Positions 14,667 to 22,493 of a stretch of DNA of 31,825 nt are shown here, in pieces. The notes under the pieces were generated by a model. That model was not told the origin of the DNA. It did no database searches and was given only the letters and a program-made list of their open reading frames with translations. This DNA is from DASSFZ01 sp036514635 (GTDB lineage Bacteria; Chloroflexota; Anaerolineae; Fen-1058), in assembly GCA_036514635.1 (NCBI GenBank), contig DATBWU010000173.1:1-31825 (forward strand). The letters run 5' to 3'. The position numbers and the translations under genes are program-made. Positions within the stretch are counted from its first letter, which is position 1; every line of letters begins with the position of its first letter.

Positions 14667-15737
14667 ATGGACCGGCGACGATTTGGTATCATCGTGCTGA
14701 TTATTGCCATCATGTTTAGCATTGTCGTGCTGATCGGTATAACACAGAATCCTCCGCTCGTGATCATCACCAGCATGATGGCGACCACCATTGCGGTGGC
14801 CACTCCGCTGACGCTTGGCGCACTTTCTGGCATCTATTGTGAGCGGGCCGGCGTAGTCAACATCGGCATTGAGGGCATGATGCTCGGGGCGGCCTTCTTT
14901 GGCTGGCTGGCTTCGATTTACATGAACAGTATCTTCCACTTCTCTACCATGCCGAGCTTGATCGCCGGCGTGATTGCGGCTGCTCTGAGCGGTGGGCTGT
15001 TTGCCCTGCTGCACGCCATCCTCTCGATTACCTTCAAAGTGGATCAAATCATCGGCGGAACGGTGATTAACATCCTGGCTATCGGCATCACCGGCTTCCT
15101 AAACCGCCAGTTGTTTTTTGAGAGCGGCAGTGTTTTCGGCGGGGAGGTCCCGCACTCACCGGGCGTCTTGCCAAGCATCCATGTCCCGCTTCTAGCAGAT
15201 ATCCCCATCTTCGGCCGCATCTTCGATCAGCAGCCTATCACCGTGGCCGCTGTCATCCTGGTCATCTTTACTCATTTCGTATTATTTAATACCCGCTGGG
15301 GCCTGCGAACACGAGCGGTTGGCGAACACCCTAGGGCAGCCGATACGGTCGGCATCAATGTGGTGCGCATGCGTTATATGAATGTGCTCATTGGTGGTCT
15401 CATCGCCGGGCTGGGTGGGGCGTACTTCACCCTTCAGTCCGTTTCCTCGTTCGAGCCGCTGATGACTAATGGGCGTGGGTTCATCGCTTTGGCAGCTATG
15501 ATCTTCGGCAACTGGACGCCATTCGGGGCTTGGGCCGCTGCGCTCGTTTTCGGCGCGGCGCAAGCCCTTCAGATCAACCTGCAATTCTTCCGGGAGTTGA
15601 TTCCGCCCGAATGGGCATTTCTCCAGAATTCCTATTTGGTTGGCCTGGCTCCCTATATCCTGACCATGCTGATCCTAACTGGCCTGATCGGCAAAACCAT
15701 CCCGCCCGCTGCTGACGGCAAACCCTACGAGAAATAG
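14667..15737 (+). CDS. Nucleoside-type ABC transporter permease (second subunit)
   Basis: Encodes 356 aa from ATG 14667, preceded by TAGGAGGAAGC overlapping the end of the first permease gene. It has about 8-9 membrane helices. The conserved segment GALSGIYCERAGVVNIGIEGMMLGAAF and the coupling loop RTRAVGEHPRAADTVGINVVRMRYMNVLIGGLIAGLGGAY identify it as the partner permease of BMP-type importers. It is followed 9 bp later by the ATPase gene, so the three genes form one transcription unit. Confidence 0.93.
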   Translation: MDRRRFGIIVLIIAIMFSIVVLIGITQNPPLVIITSMMATTIAVATPLTLGALSGIYCERAGVVNIGIEGMMLGAAFFGWLASIYMNSIFHFSTMPSLIAGVIAAALSGGLFALLHAILSITFKVDQIIGGTVINILAIGITGFLNRQLFFESGSVFGGEVPHSPGVLPSIHVPLLADIPIFGRIFDQQPITVAAVILVIFTHFVLFNTRWGLRTRAVGEHPRAADTVGINVVRMRYMNVLIGGLIAGLGGAYFTLQSVSSFEPLMTNGRGFIALAAMIFGNWTPFGAWAAALVFGAAQALQINLQFFRELIPPEWAFLQNSYLVGLAPYILTMLILTGLIGKTIPPAADGKPYEK

Positions 15738-15746
15738 GAAGCCGCT

Positions 15747-17306
15747 ATGCCAGACAATAACATTGTCCTCGAAGCCAAAGGCATCACCAAGAAATTCCCT
15801 GGCGTTCTTGCCAACGACCGTGTAGACTTCGACTTGCGCAATGGCGAAATTCACGCACTGCTTGGCGAGAACGGCGCCGGGAAAACCACACTCATGAACA
15901 TCCTGTATGGCCTATATCTCCCTGATTCGGGTGAGATCCGCGTTAAGGGAAAGGCGGCTGCCATTCATTCCCCGAAGGATGCCATCGCCTTGGGAATCGG
16001 TATGGTACACCAGCACTTCATGCTCATCCCGGTCTTCAGTGTTGCAGAAAACGTCATGCTCGGCGACGAGACCGTGCGCCGCGGTATGCTGGACGGTAAA
16101 ACGGTCGCGGCGAAGGTCAAAGATCTTTCTCACAAGTACGGTCTGGACGTCGACCCGCAGGCATTGGTCGGGCAGCTACCCGTCGGCGTGCAGCAGCGTG
16201 TGGAGATCGTCAAAACGCTGTATCGCGACGCTGAGATCCTTATCCTGGATGAGCCCACCGCGGTGTTAACGCCGCAGGAAGCCGACGACCTGTTCCGCAT
16301 CATGCGCGAGCTGACCAAGCGCGGCGTGTCAATCGTCTTCATTACTCACAAACTGAAGGAAGTGCTGGCTGTCGCCGACCGGATTACCGTCATGCGCGTC
16401 GGTCGGGTGGTCGGAACGACCAAACCCGAAGAAACCAATGAGGCTGAACTGGCTTCAATGATGGTCGGCCGCAAAGTCATCTTGACTGTCCAAAAAGACG
16501 CAGCGAAGCCTAAGGATGTGGTACTCCGGGTCAAGAATCTGCACGTGCAGGATGACCGTGGATTGGATGTGATACGCGGCGTCTCATTTGAAGTACGTGC
16601 TGGTGAAATCCTGGGGATTGCCGGGGTGCAGGGCAACGGCCAGACACAACTCGCTGAGGCGCTGACAGGTCTTCGTCCGGTAAAGAGCGGCAAATTCATC
16701 CTGGCGGGCAAGGATGTGACAGACAAATCGCCACGTCCCATCACCGAGACTGGCCTGGGCCATATCCCCGAGGACCGTCAGCGGCACGGCCTGGTGCTGT
16801 CCTATACAGTAGCCGATAACATGGTATTGTGCAGCTACTATCTGCCGCCCTTTGCGCGCGGCGCAATCATCCAGCAAGATGCGGTGGACTCCAATGCTCG
16901 CAAACTGATCCAGGAATACGACGTACGAACGCCATCCCCGTATGTACCGACCTCCAAGCTCTCCGGTGGGAACCAGCAGAAGGTCATTGTCGCGCGTGAA
17001 CTCAGCCGCCCAGTCAAACTGCTGGTCGCCTCGCAGCCGACTCGCGGCTTGGACGTCGGCTCGATTGAATACATCCACAAAGAGATCGTCGCCATGCGCG
17101 ATCGCGGCCTCGGTGTGCTGCTCATCTCGGCCGAACTGGACGAGATCATGGCCCTTTCCGATCGCATCGCGGTGATGTATCGCGGGCATATCGTGGCGAC
17201 GATCGGGGCGGAGGCGGCCACGCGCGAGCAGCTTGGCCTGCTGATGGCCGGTGTCGCGCTGGCGCCCGCCGAAGCGTCGCCTACGGTGGCGATATCTGAC
17301 CCGTAG
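15747..17306 (+). CDS. Nucleoside-type ABC transporter ATP-binding protein (two fused ATPase domains)
   Basis: Encodes 519 aa with two ABC domains. Domain 1 has Walker A GENGAGKTT (residues 40-48), a relaxed signature LPVGVQQRVEIVK and Walker B LILDEPTAVLTPQE. Domain 2 has a degenerate Walker A (GVQGNGQTQL, lacking the GKS/T), a full signature LSGGNQQKVIVAREL and LLVASQPTRGLDVGS in place of a canonical DEPT. This asymmetric pattern is normal for the sugar/nucleoside importer class. It energises uptake through the two permeases. The order permease-permease-ATPase differs from the more common receptor-ATPase-permease-permease layout. Confidence 0.95.
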   Translation: MPDNNIVLEAKGITKKFPGVLANDRVDFDLRNGEIHALLGENGAGKTTLMNILYGLYLPDSGEIRVKGKAAAIHSPKDAIALGIGMVHQHFMLIPVFSVAENVMLGDETVRRGMLDGKTVAAKVKDLSHKYGLDVDPQALVGQLPVGVQQRVEIVKTLYRDAEILILDEPTAVLTPQEADDLFRIMRELTKRGVSIVFITHKLKEVLAVADRITVMRVGRVVGTTKPEETNEAELASMMVGRKVILTVQKDAAKPKDVVLRVKNLHVQDDRGLDVIRGVSFEVRAGEILGIAGVQGNGQTQLAEALTGLRPVKSGKFILAGKDVTDKSPRPITETGLGHIPEDRQRHGLVLSYTVADNMVLCSYYLPPFARGAIIQQDAVDSNARKLIQEYDVRTPSPYVPTSKLSGGNQQKVIVARELSRPVKLLVASQPTRGLDVGSIEYIHKEIVAMRDRGLGVLLISAELDEIMALSDRIAVMYRGHIVATIGAEAATREQLGLLMAGVALAPAEASPTVAISDP

Positions 17307-17338
17307 CTCCTGTCTCGCCGACACGACATGATTGAGTC

Positions 17339-17381
17339 GCTAAGAGGGCACACGCTGCGTTGAAGATGGCGTGCTCTTAGC
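17339..17381 (+). terminator. Hairpin after the transporter operon (possible terminator)
   Basis: GCTAAGAG (17339-17346) pairs with CTCTTAGC (17374-17381). CACGC (17351-17355) pairs with GCGTG (17369-17373), with a 4-nt bulge on one side and a 13-nt loop. There is no T-run, so intrinsic termination is uncertain. It lies between the ATPase stop and the acetyltransferase start. Confidence 0.45.
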
Positions 17382-17389
17382 ATCCCTGT

Positions 17390-17935
17390 GTGAAGATGCC
17401 GACTACCCTCTCCACACCTCGCGGCACGATCACCATCCGCCCGGCGGCGCTCGACGACGTAGAAGCCTATCGCGACCTGCGGCTCGAAGCGTTGCGCTTG
17501 CATCCCGAAGTGTTCGGTTCGGACTACACGTCGGATTTGGCCGAGCCGATGGCGCGCTGGGCCGACCGCATTCGCCGGAGTACAGGCGAGGGCGAGGGCA
17601 TCATCTTTTTTGCCGAAGCGGGCGGTCGCCTGATCGGCATGACGGGTGTGGTTCGCGGTTACATCCCGAAAGGCGCGCACAGCGGCACGATCTGGGGTGT
17701 GTTTGTCCGGCCGGAGTGGCGTGGGCTGAGGATTGCCGATGCGCTGATCGACGCGTGTATCGACTGGGCGCGGGCGCGCGGGGTGCGGCTGGTCAAACTC
17801 GGCGTGGTGACGACGAATACACCCGCGATTCGATGTTACGCCCGTTGCGGCTTCACCGTGTACGGCGTGGAGCCGGAGGTGATTCACGCCAACGGGGCCT
17901 ATTACGATGAGTTATTGATGGTGAGACGATTGTAG
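17390..17935 (+). CDS. GNAT-family N-acetyltransferase
   Basis: Encodes 181 aa if starting at GTG 17390, or 179 aa from ATG 17396; neither has a clear Shine-Dalgarno sequence. The fold is recognisable: an N-terminal strand-helix (TITIRPAALDDVEAYRDLRLEAL), a central strand pair, the acetyl-CoA-binding region (IWGVFVRPEWRGLRIADALIDACIDWARARGVRLVKLGVVTTN) and the C-terminal PAIRCYARCGFTVYGVE motif. It should transfer an acetyl group from acetyl-CoA to an amine. The substrate cannot be told, and the neighbours do not indicate one. The stop is 6 bp before a MITE-like element. Confidence 0.88.
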   Translation: MKMPTTLSTPRGTITIRPAALDDVEAYRDLRLEALRLHPEVFGSDYTSDLAEPMARWADRIRRSTGEGEGIIFFAEAGGRLIGMTGVVRGYIPKGAHSGTIWGVFVRPEWRGLRIADALIDACIDWARARGVRLVKLGVVTTNTPAIRCYARCGFTVYGVEPEVIHANGAYYDELLMVRRL

Positions 17936-17941
17936 TCCTCG

Positions 17942-18175
17942 CTCACCTTACGTACCAGAATTATTTACCGCAGAGAGCGCTAAGGACTTGTCAAGAAATA
18001 ACTCCGCAGATTGTCATTCTGAGCGCAGCGAAGAATCTCTGCCCGACAAGCCGAGACCCTTCGCTTCGCTCAGGGTGACATGCGGACTAATTCTTTGACG
18101 GCTCCTAAGGACGCAGAGGTTTCAAATTCCTCGGCGCGCTCAGCGGGCTCTGCGGTGAGAAATGCGTAAGGCGAG
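17942..18175. mobile_element. MITE-like element (second copy), interrupted by another element
   Basis: Ends CTCACCTTACGTA (17942-17954) and TGCGTAAGGCGAG (18163-18175) match those of the element at 13382-13505. It is split by the 118-bp element at 17987-18104; without it the copy would be about 109 bp. It fills the convergent gap between the acetyltransferase stop (17935) and the ABC permease stop (18180). No exact flanking duplication is visible here. Confidence 0.8.
17980..18111. mobile_element. 118-bp MITE-like element inserted in another repeat, with 7-bp target duplication
   Basis: Element 17987-18104 is flanked by CTAAGGA at 17980-17986 and 18105-18111. Its two ends are long imperfect inverted repeats of about 50 bp, sharing GTCAA, CTCCGCA/GTCCGCA, TGTCA, CTGAGCG and GCGAAG blocks. 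The core is the widespread SEAKNL/RFFASLRMT-type repeat. Removing it and one CTAAGGA restores a continuous outer element. It is identical at 117 of 118 positions to the outer parts of the copy at 24034-24344. Confidence 0.87.
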
Positions 18176-18179
18176 ATCC

Positions 18180-20750
18180 TTATTCGTACCTCAGCGCTTC
18201 CAGCACATCCATCTGCCCCGCTTGCCGCGCCGGGGCGTATGTCGCCAGCGATGCGGATAGCAATAGCAGCACCAGCGTGAGGATCACTTCGCCCGGCGCG
18301 AGCGTGAAGCGCACCGCGAACAGGTGCTGCATCGTCAGCGCGTTGGCCGTGTTGTTGTACATCCCCATCGGCACGGCCAGAACGCTCGTCATGATCACCA
18401 GGATGATCGTCTCCAGCAAAATACCGGCCACGATTTGTCGCCTGTGCAATCCCAGCGCGCGCAACATCCCCATCTCGCGCCGCCGATCCAGCACGTTGAT
18501 GACAAGTGTGTTGCCGACGCCCAGCATCAAGGTAGCCCACAACAGCAGGGACATGATCTGCGACACGCGCACGATGTTCTGGATGGTGTTGCCGAACGCG
18601 GCGCTCAAGTCGGCGGGCGTGAGGACAATGATGCCGCTCTCGGCGTACTCATCCTGAAGCGCGCGCCGCTCGGCCCCTGCGTCGCTGCCCGGCTTGAGCT
18701 TCACCAGCAGGCGGTCGATCCGTTCATCGTGCCACAGGCGCTGGTACACCGCGCGATCCAGGATCAGGCTGACCTCGCCGGGCTTGGCCGGCTCAATCGC
18801 GCCGAGCACCGTGCCGACGATCTCGAACCGCGCCGGACCGCTGGGCGTGTCGAGTGTCATGAGGTCGCCCACGTTCACGTTGCGCGCGAACGCGGCGAAG
18901 CTGGATAAGATCGCCGCCGGATGCTTCTGGTCTTGAAGGCGAAGATAGGCCGTCGCTTCGTCGCCGGTGTTCCACAGGAAGCGCGCGCCCTGCGCCCGGA
19001 AGCCCGCCACGTCCAGCGCGCGGATGTCGACTGTGCCCGCCTCGGTGTCGATCGACGTGATGCGCTCGGCGACGACGGCGGCTACGCCAGGCCGCCGGGC
19101 GATCCGCGCCGGAAGCGAATCGGGCAGGCCGAGGATCGGCTTGAAGGGCGTCGCGCCCGCGCCGCTCACGGTCAGGTCCCACGTGTTCTCGCTGGCGTTC
19201 CACTCGTCGACAAAGTCACGATAACCCAGGTTGGTCGAGCTGGTGACGACCGCCGCCCACGCGCTGACCAGCAGCACGATCGCCGTCGAGGTCATGCGCT
19301 TGGGGCGCTTCGTGAGATTCTCGGCGGCGAGCAGGCCGGTCACGCCGATCAATCGATGCATCAGCCCCGGCAGCACGCGCCCCAACGCGACGAGAAGGCT
19401 CGGCAGAAGCAGAATCACGCCGCCAACCATCATCAGCTCCACGGCGATCACCGGCGGCAGCGCGACGAGCGGCGGGATGCGGTTGCGGATCGCGGCGTAG
19501 ATCGGCAGGCCGGTCACCGAGATCGTCAATATCGATATTGCCACGGCGACCCGCAGGCGATTGATGCGCATGAAGCCCGTTTCCGGCCGCGCGCCGGCCA
19601 GCGCCTCGACCGGATCGACACGCGCGGCGGCGCGGGCCGGAAGGACTCCGGCCAACACAGGGATGCCCACACCCGCTGCCAGTGCGATGAACGGCAGCCA
19701 GCCCGGCACGTCCGGCGTGATCGTCGAACTCAGCGCGCCGGAGAACAGGCTGCCGAGATCGAGCAGCCGGCTCGACGCCTGCACCAGCGCATACCCCAGG
19801 CCGATCCCGGCGGCCGATCCGATCAACCCCATCGCGCCCGATTCGATCAGGAACATCCGGCGCACGCCGGCCCGCGACAGGCCCAGCGCGCGCAGCACGC
19901 CAATTTCGGTTCGGCGTTGAGCGACGGCCACGGCCATCGTGTTGTACACCAACGTCGAGCCGAGGCCCAGAACCATGAAACTGGCGAAGGCCATGATGAA
20001 GTTCACGATCGCCTGAATCTCGTCGAGCGGGCCGCTGCGCGCCTGCGGGATGTCCACGTCGAGGTCGCCGGGCAACGCGCGGCGAAGGCGCGAGGCCACT
20101 GCATCGCGGCCGGCTCCCGGCTTCAGCGTGAGCGCGATCGAGTCGATGCGGTCGTCGCCGCGCAGCGCCCGCGCCTCTCGCAGGCGCGTCACGGCCATGT
20201 CGCCGCTGTTGATCTGTGCCACGCCGCCTGCGGCCAGCAGACCGACGACTATGAAGCGGCGCGATCCGCCCGGCGCGATCAGCGTGACGCGCTGGCCGAC
20301 GCGAATGTTCTGCTCGTGCGCGTACGCTTCCGCCAGCAGCACCTCGCTCGAACCGCCGAGGAAGCGTCCCTCCGCCAGATGATACGTGCGCACATCCCGA
20401 TCGACCGCCGGATCGACGCCGAGGATCGCCAGCGGCTCGGCTCGACCTGCCAGCACGCCGACCGCCTGCGCCAGCGGTGCGGCGATCGACACACCCTCTG
20501 TCCCGCGTGCGATTCTCAGCGCGCGCTCGCCGAAGCCTTCCACCGGGCCGCGCACTTCCAGCTCGGCCCGCCCGGCCATGTCGTCGATGGCATCCTTCAG
20601 CGACTGCGCGATCGAGGCAGCCAGCGACGGCGCGAAGATAAACGTCGCCACACCGGCGACGATGCCCAGCAACGTCAGCAGCGTTCGCAGCTTGTGGCGC
20701 CCGATGTGGCGCAGGCTGGTAAACAGAACGAGGTAGGCCGAAGTAAGCAT
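18180..20750 (-). CDS. FtsX-like ABC transporter permease (MacB/LolCE type, duplicated)
   Basis: Encodes 856 aa from ATG 20750 (MLTSAYLVLFTSLRHI). An in-frame extension to 20867 would read through a palindromic repeat and is rejected. Layout: N-terminal helix, large extracytoplasmic MacB_PCD-like domain (about 60-250), three helices, then helices about 395-490, a second extracytoplasmic domain (about 500-700) and three C-terminal helices. Both FtsX core modules carry the RR(T/R)EIGVLRALGL / RRREMGMLRALGLHR motif. This is the mechanotransmission type of ABC permease, used for lipoprotein release, peptide export or envelope signalling. The partner ATPase is 67 bp upstream on the same strand. 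The cargo is unknown. Confidence 0.92.
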   Translation of the reverse strand: MLTSAYLVLFTSLRHIGRHKLRTLLTLLGIVAGVATFIFAPSLAASIAQSLKDAIDDMAGRAELEVRGPVEGFGERALRIARGTEGVSIAAPLAQAVGVLAGRAEPLAILGVDPAVDRDVRTYHLAEGRFLGGSSEVLLAEAYAHEQNIRVGQRVTLIAPGGSRRFIVVGLLAAGGVAQINSGDMAVTRLREARALRGDDRIDSIALTLKPGAGRDAVASRLRRALPGDLDVDIPQARSGPLDEIQAIVNFIMAFASFMVLGLGSTLVYNTMAVAVAQRRTEIGVLRALGLSRAGVRRMFLIESGAMGLIGSAAGIGLGYALVQASSRLLDLGSLFSGALSSTITPDVPGWLPFIALAAGVGIPVLAGVLPARAAARVDPVEALAGARPETGFMRINRLRVAVAISILTISVTGLPIYAAIRNRIPPLVALPPVIAVELMMVGGVILLLPSLLVALGRVLPGLMHRLIGVTGLLAAENLTKRPKRMTSTAIVLLVSAWAAVVTSSTNLGYRDFVDEWNASENTWDLTVSGAGATPFKPILGLPDSLPARIARRPGVAAVVAERITSIDTEAGTVDIRALDVAGFRAQGARFLWNTGDEATAYLRLQDQKHPAAILSSFAAFARNVNVGDLMTLDTPSGPARFEIVGTVLGAIEPAKPGEVSLILDRAVYQRLWHDERIDRLLVKLKPGSDAGAERRALQDEYAESGIIVLTPADLSAAFGNTIQNIVRVSQIMSLLLWATLMLGVGNTLVINVLDRRREMGMLRALGLHRRQIVAGILLETIILVIMTSVLAVPMGMYNNTANALTMQHLFAVRFTLAPGEVILTLVLLLLSASLATYAPARQAGQMDVLEALRYE

Positions 20751-20761
20751 GGTTGATAAGG

Positions 20762-20865
20762 GGACACGGACAAACACGGATGAACACGGACAGGTTCTTA
20801 ATCCGCGTTTTCCGTGTTCACACCGCACCTGCGCGCACCGCAGGTGGGTGCAGGTGTCCGTGTCC
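20762..20865. repeat. Palindromic repeat between and overlapping the ABC genes
   Basis: Outer arms GGACACGGAC (20762-20771) and its perfect complement (20856-20865), with an inner hairpin ACCTGCG/CGCAGGT near 20828-20846 and further ACACGGA repeats. The ATPase stop codon (20818-20820) lies inside, so the last 15 or so residues of the ATPase are encoded by the repeat. Related sequence occurs at 22458-22480. Confidence 0.8.
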
Positions 20866-21552
20866 AATTACTTGCCCGTCACTCAGCGTGATTGTTTGGT
20901 CGGCGTATGCCGCCGCGCGCGGATCGTGTGTGACCATGATCACCGTGCGGGCCTGATCGGTGACGAGCGAGCGGAGCAGGTTCAGGATGTCTTCGCCAGT
21001 CTTGCTATCCAGGTTGCCGGTCGGCTCGTCGGCCAGCAGCAGCGGCGCTTCGTTGACCAGCGCCCGCGCGATGGCGACGCGCTGCTGCTGCCCGCCGGAC
21101 AGTTCGTCGGGCCGGTGCGCGGCGCGATCGCTCAGGCCGACCAGGGCCAGCATCCGCGCCGCGTCCTCGCGCGCCGGGCGCATCGGCTGGCCGTTGATCA
21201 ACAGAGGCAGCGCCGCGTTCTCCAGCGCATTCAGCGTCGGCAGCAGGTTGAACGACTGAAAGATCAGCCCGATCTGCCGGCGTCGGAACGACGTGAGCTG
21301 CTCGTCGTTCATAGCGCTGATGCATTGCCCGTACACCGTAATGTCCCCCGAAGTCGGGCGGGCCAGCCCGGCGATGAGGTGCAGCAGGGTGCTCTTGCCT
21401 GATCCGGATGCTCCCGTCACCGCGACGAACTGGCCTGCGGCGATCGCCAATGATATGCCGTCGAGCGCGTTGACCTCAGCCTTTCCCTGCTGATAGACCT
21501 TCGTCAGGTCGGTGAGATGGATGGCTGTGTGAGGGGGCGAGGCGCTGACCAT
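20818..21552 (-). CDS. MacB/LolD-type ABC transporter ATP-binding protein
   Basis: Encodes 244 aa from ATG 21552, preceded by AGGAG at good spacing; a TTG seven codons upstream is less likely. Walker A is GASGSGKST (residues 47-55), the Q-loop is QIGLIFQSFNLLPTLNALEN, the signature is LSGGQQQRVAIARAL and Walker B is LLLADEPTGNLDS. The H-loop is VTHDPRAA. All catalytic motifs are present, so it should be active with the FtsX-like permease downstream. The C-terminus after LSDGQVI (GHGHLHPPAVRAGAV) is encoded by a palindromic repeat and is probably a recent replacement of the original tail. Confidence 0.95.
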   Translation of the reverse strand: MVSASPPHTAIHLTDLTKVYQQGKAEVNALDGISLAIAAGQFVAVTGASGSGKSTLLHLIAGLARPTSGDITVYGQCISAMNDEQLTSFRRRQIGLIFQSFNLLPTLNALENAALPLLINGQPMRPAREDAARMLALVGLSDRAAHRPDELSGGQQQRVAIARALVNEAPLLLADEPTGNLDSKTGEDILNLLRSLVTDQARTVIMVTHDPRAAAYADQTITLSDGQVIGHGHLHPPAVRAGAV

Positions 21553-21573
21553 ACTGGCTCCTGTGCGATACAA

Positions 21574-21712
21574 TTTCGGTAACTGCTCAAAGGTCTTTGC
21601 GAAGCCCGGAGTTCTCCAGGCTCAAAAGTAGGGAAACCGGGTGAATTCGGCTGAGCGGCCAGTCGGCTTCAGCCGACTTTCATGCACTCAGCCGGGAAGT
21701 AAACTTCCCGGC
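21574..21712. repeat. Hairpin-rich intergenic repeat between the ATPase and phosphatase genes
   Basis: Contains TTTCGGTAACTGCTC near 21574-21590, related to the terminal arms of the element at 27260-27414. Hairpins 21661-21678 (AGTCGGC, loop TTCA) and 21691-21712 (GCCGGGAAG, loop TAAA) belong to the variable-stem family. No coding capacity is seen. Confidence 0.7.
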
Positions 21713-21733
21713 GACGCTGCCGAGCGGCGCTTG

Positions 21734-21762
21734 TTGCCGGTGCGGGATCGTCGTGGTATAGT
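21734..21762 (+). promoter_or_regulatory. Promoter of the histidine phosphatase gene
   Basis: TTGCCG (21734-21739), 17-bp spacer, TATAGT (21757-21762), with the extended TGG (21754-21756) before the -10. The leader is about 43 nt with AAGAGGAG before the ATG at 21812. The gene pair with the prenyltransferase could be co-transcribed from here. Confidence 0.7.
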
Positions 21763-21811
21763 GTCGCGGGCGTGATTCTAACATCGTACCTTTCAAGCGA
21801 CAAGAGGAGCC

Positions 21812-22471
21812 ATGATTGTTCTGATGCGACACGGCGAAAGCCCGGTGAACGTGACGCAGACACTCTCGTGCCGACATGTCGATCCGCCGCTCACCGAGGC
21901 GGGCGTAGCGCAGGCCGGGCAGGCGGCGAAGTGGCTGGCCGATCGAGCGATCCGCCGGATTTATGCCAGCCCGATGCTGCGCGCGACGCAGACCGCCGAG
22001 ATCGCGGGACGCCGCTTCGATCTCACCTACACCATCGCCGAAGAGCTGCGCGAGATTGACTGCGGCGTGCTGGAAGGCCGCAACGACGTGGCGGCGTGGG
22101 AGGCGTTTAAGCAGGTCGTCGTGCGCTGGATGGCGGGCGACCTCGACGCCGGGTTCGAGGGCGGCGAGACGGGCCGCGCCGCGATGGGGCGATTCGCCCG
22201 CTTCATGCGCGCGCTGCCCGACGGCGAAGGCGACACGCTGATCGTCGGGCATGGAGGCATCTTCGCGATTGGCCTGATGTGCCTGTGCCCCGATCTCAAG
22301 CTGACCGATGCGCGGGACTTGTATTTGTCCAATACGGCGATGGTGCTGGTCGATCGCACGCTGGCGGGGTTCTCGTGTCTCAAGTGGGGGTTGACCGAGC
22401 ATCTGGAGCAGTCATCGATCATCGACGTGCCGGAGGAGGTGCGCCGGCACAGCGAATGGGGACGCGGATAA
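21812..22471 (+). CDS. Histidine phosphatase (phosphoglycerate mutase-like) family protein
   Basis: Encodes 219 aa. The RHGES motif (Arg6, His7) supplies the phospho-accepting histidine. The family second glutamate/REI segment is seen (LREIDCGVLEGR), and a second catalytic histidine is in LIVGHGGIFAIGL. This branch includes broad-specificity phosphatases acting on sugar phosphates or nucleotides; the substrate is not evident. The start is supported by AAGAGGAG. The stop TAA (22469-22471) falls inside a GGACGCGGATAAACGCGGA repeat, so the last residues are probably repeat-derived. The prenyltransferase fusion gene starts 22 bp downstream. Confidence 0.88.
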   Translation: MIVLMRHGESPVNVTQTLSCRHVDPPLTEAGVAQAGQAAKWLADRAIRRIYASPMLRATQTAEIAGRRFDLTYTIAEELREIDCGVLEGRNDVAAWEAFKQVVVRWMAGDLDAGFEGGETGRAAMGRFARFMRALPDGEGDTLIVGHGGIFAIGLMCLCPDLKLTDARDLYLSNTAMVLVDRTLAGFSCLKWGLTEHLEQSSIIDVPEEVRRHSEWGRG

Positions 22472-22480
22472 ACGCGGATT
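22458..22480 (+). repeat. Partial direct repeat carrying the phosphatase stop codon
   Basis: Two tandem copies of a GACGCGGAT-like unit, related to the GACACGGA units at 20762-20790. The TAA stop of the phosphatase is formed within it. Confidence 0.5.
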
Positions 22481-22493
22481 CAAGGGAGGAACC

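Noticed and set aside
11896..17306. Horizontal transfer of the nucleoside transporter block because of somewhat lower GC
   Set aside because: The impression comes from reading only; codon bias of highly expressed genes explains it equally, and no integration signs flank the block.
18921..20756. 611-aa plus-strand open frame
   Set aside because: Antisense to the FtsX-like permease; Arg/Gln/His-rich with no domain pattern.
20751..20867. N-terminal 39-residue extension of the FtsX-like permease
   Set aside because: The extension reads through the inverted repeat and is cysteine/arginine-rich. MLTSAYLVLF at 20750 is a normal family start.
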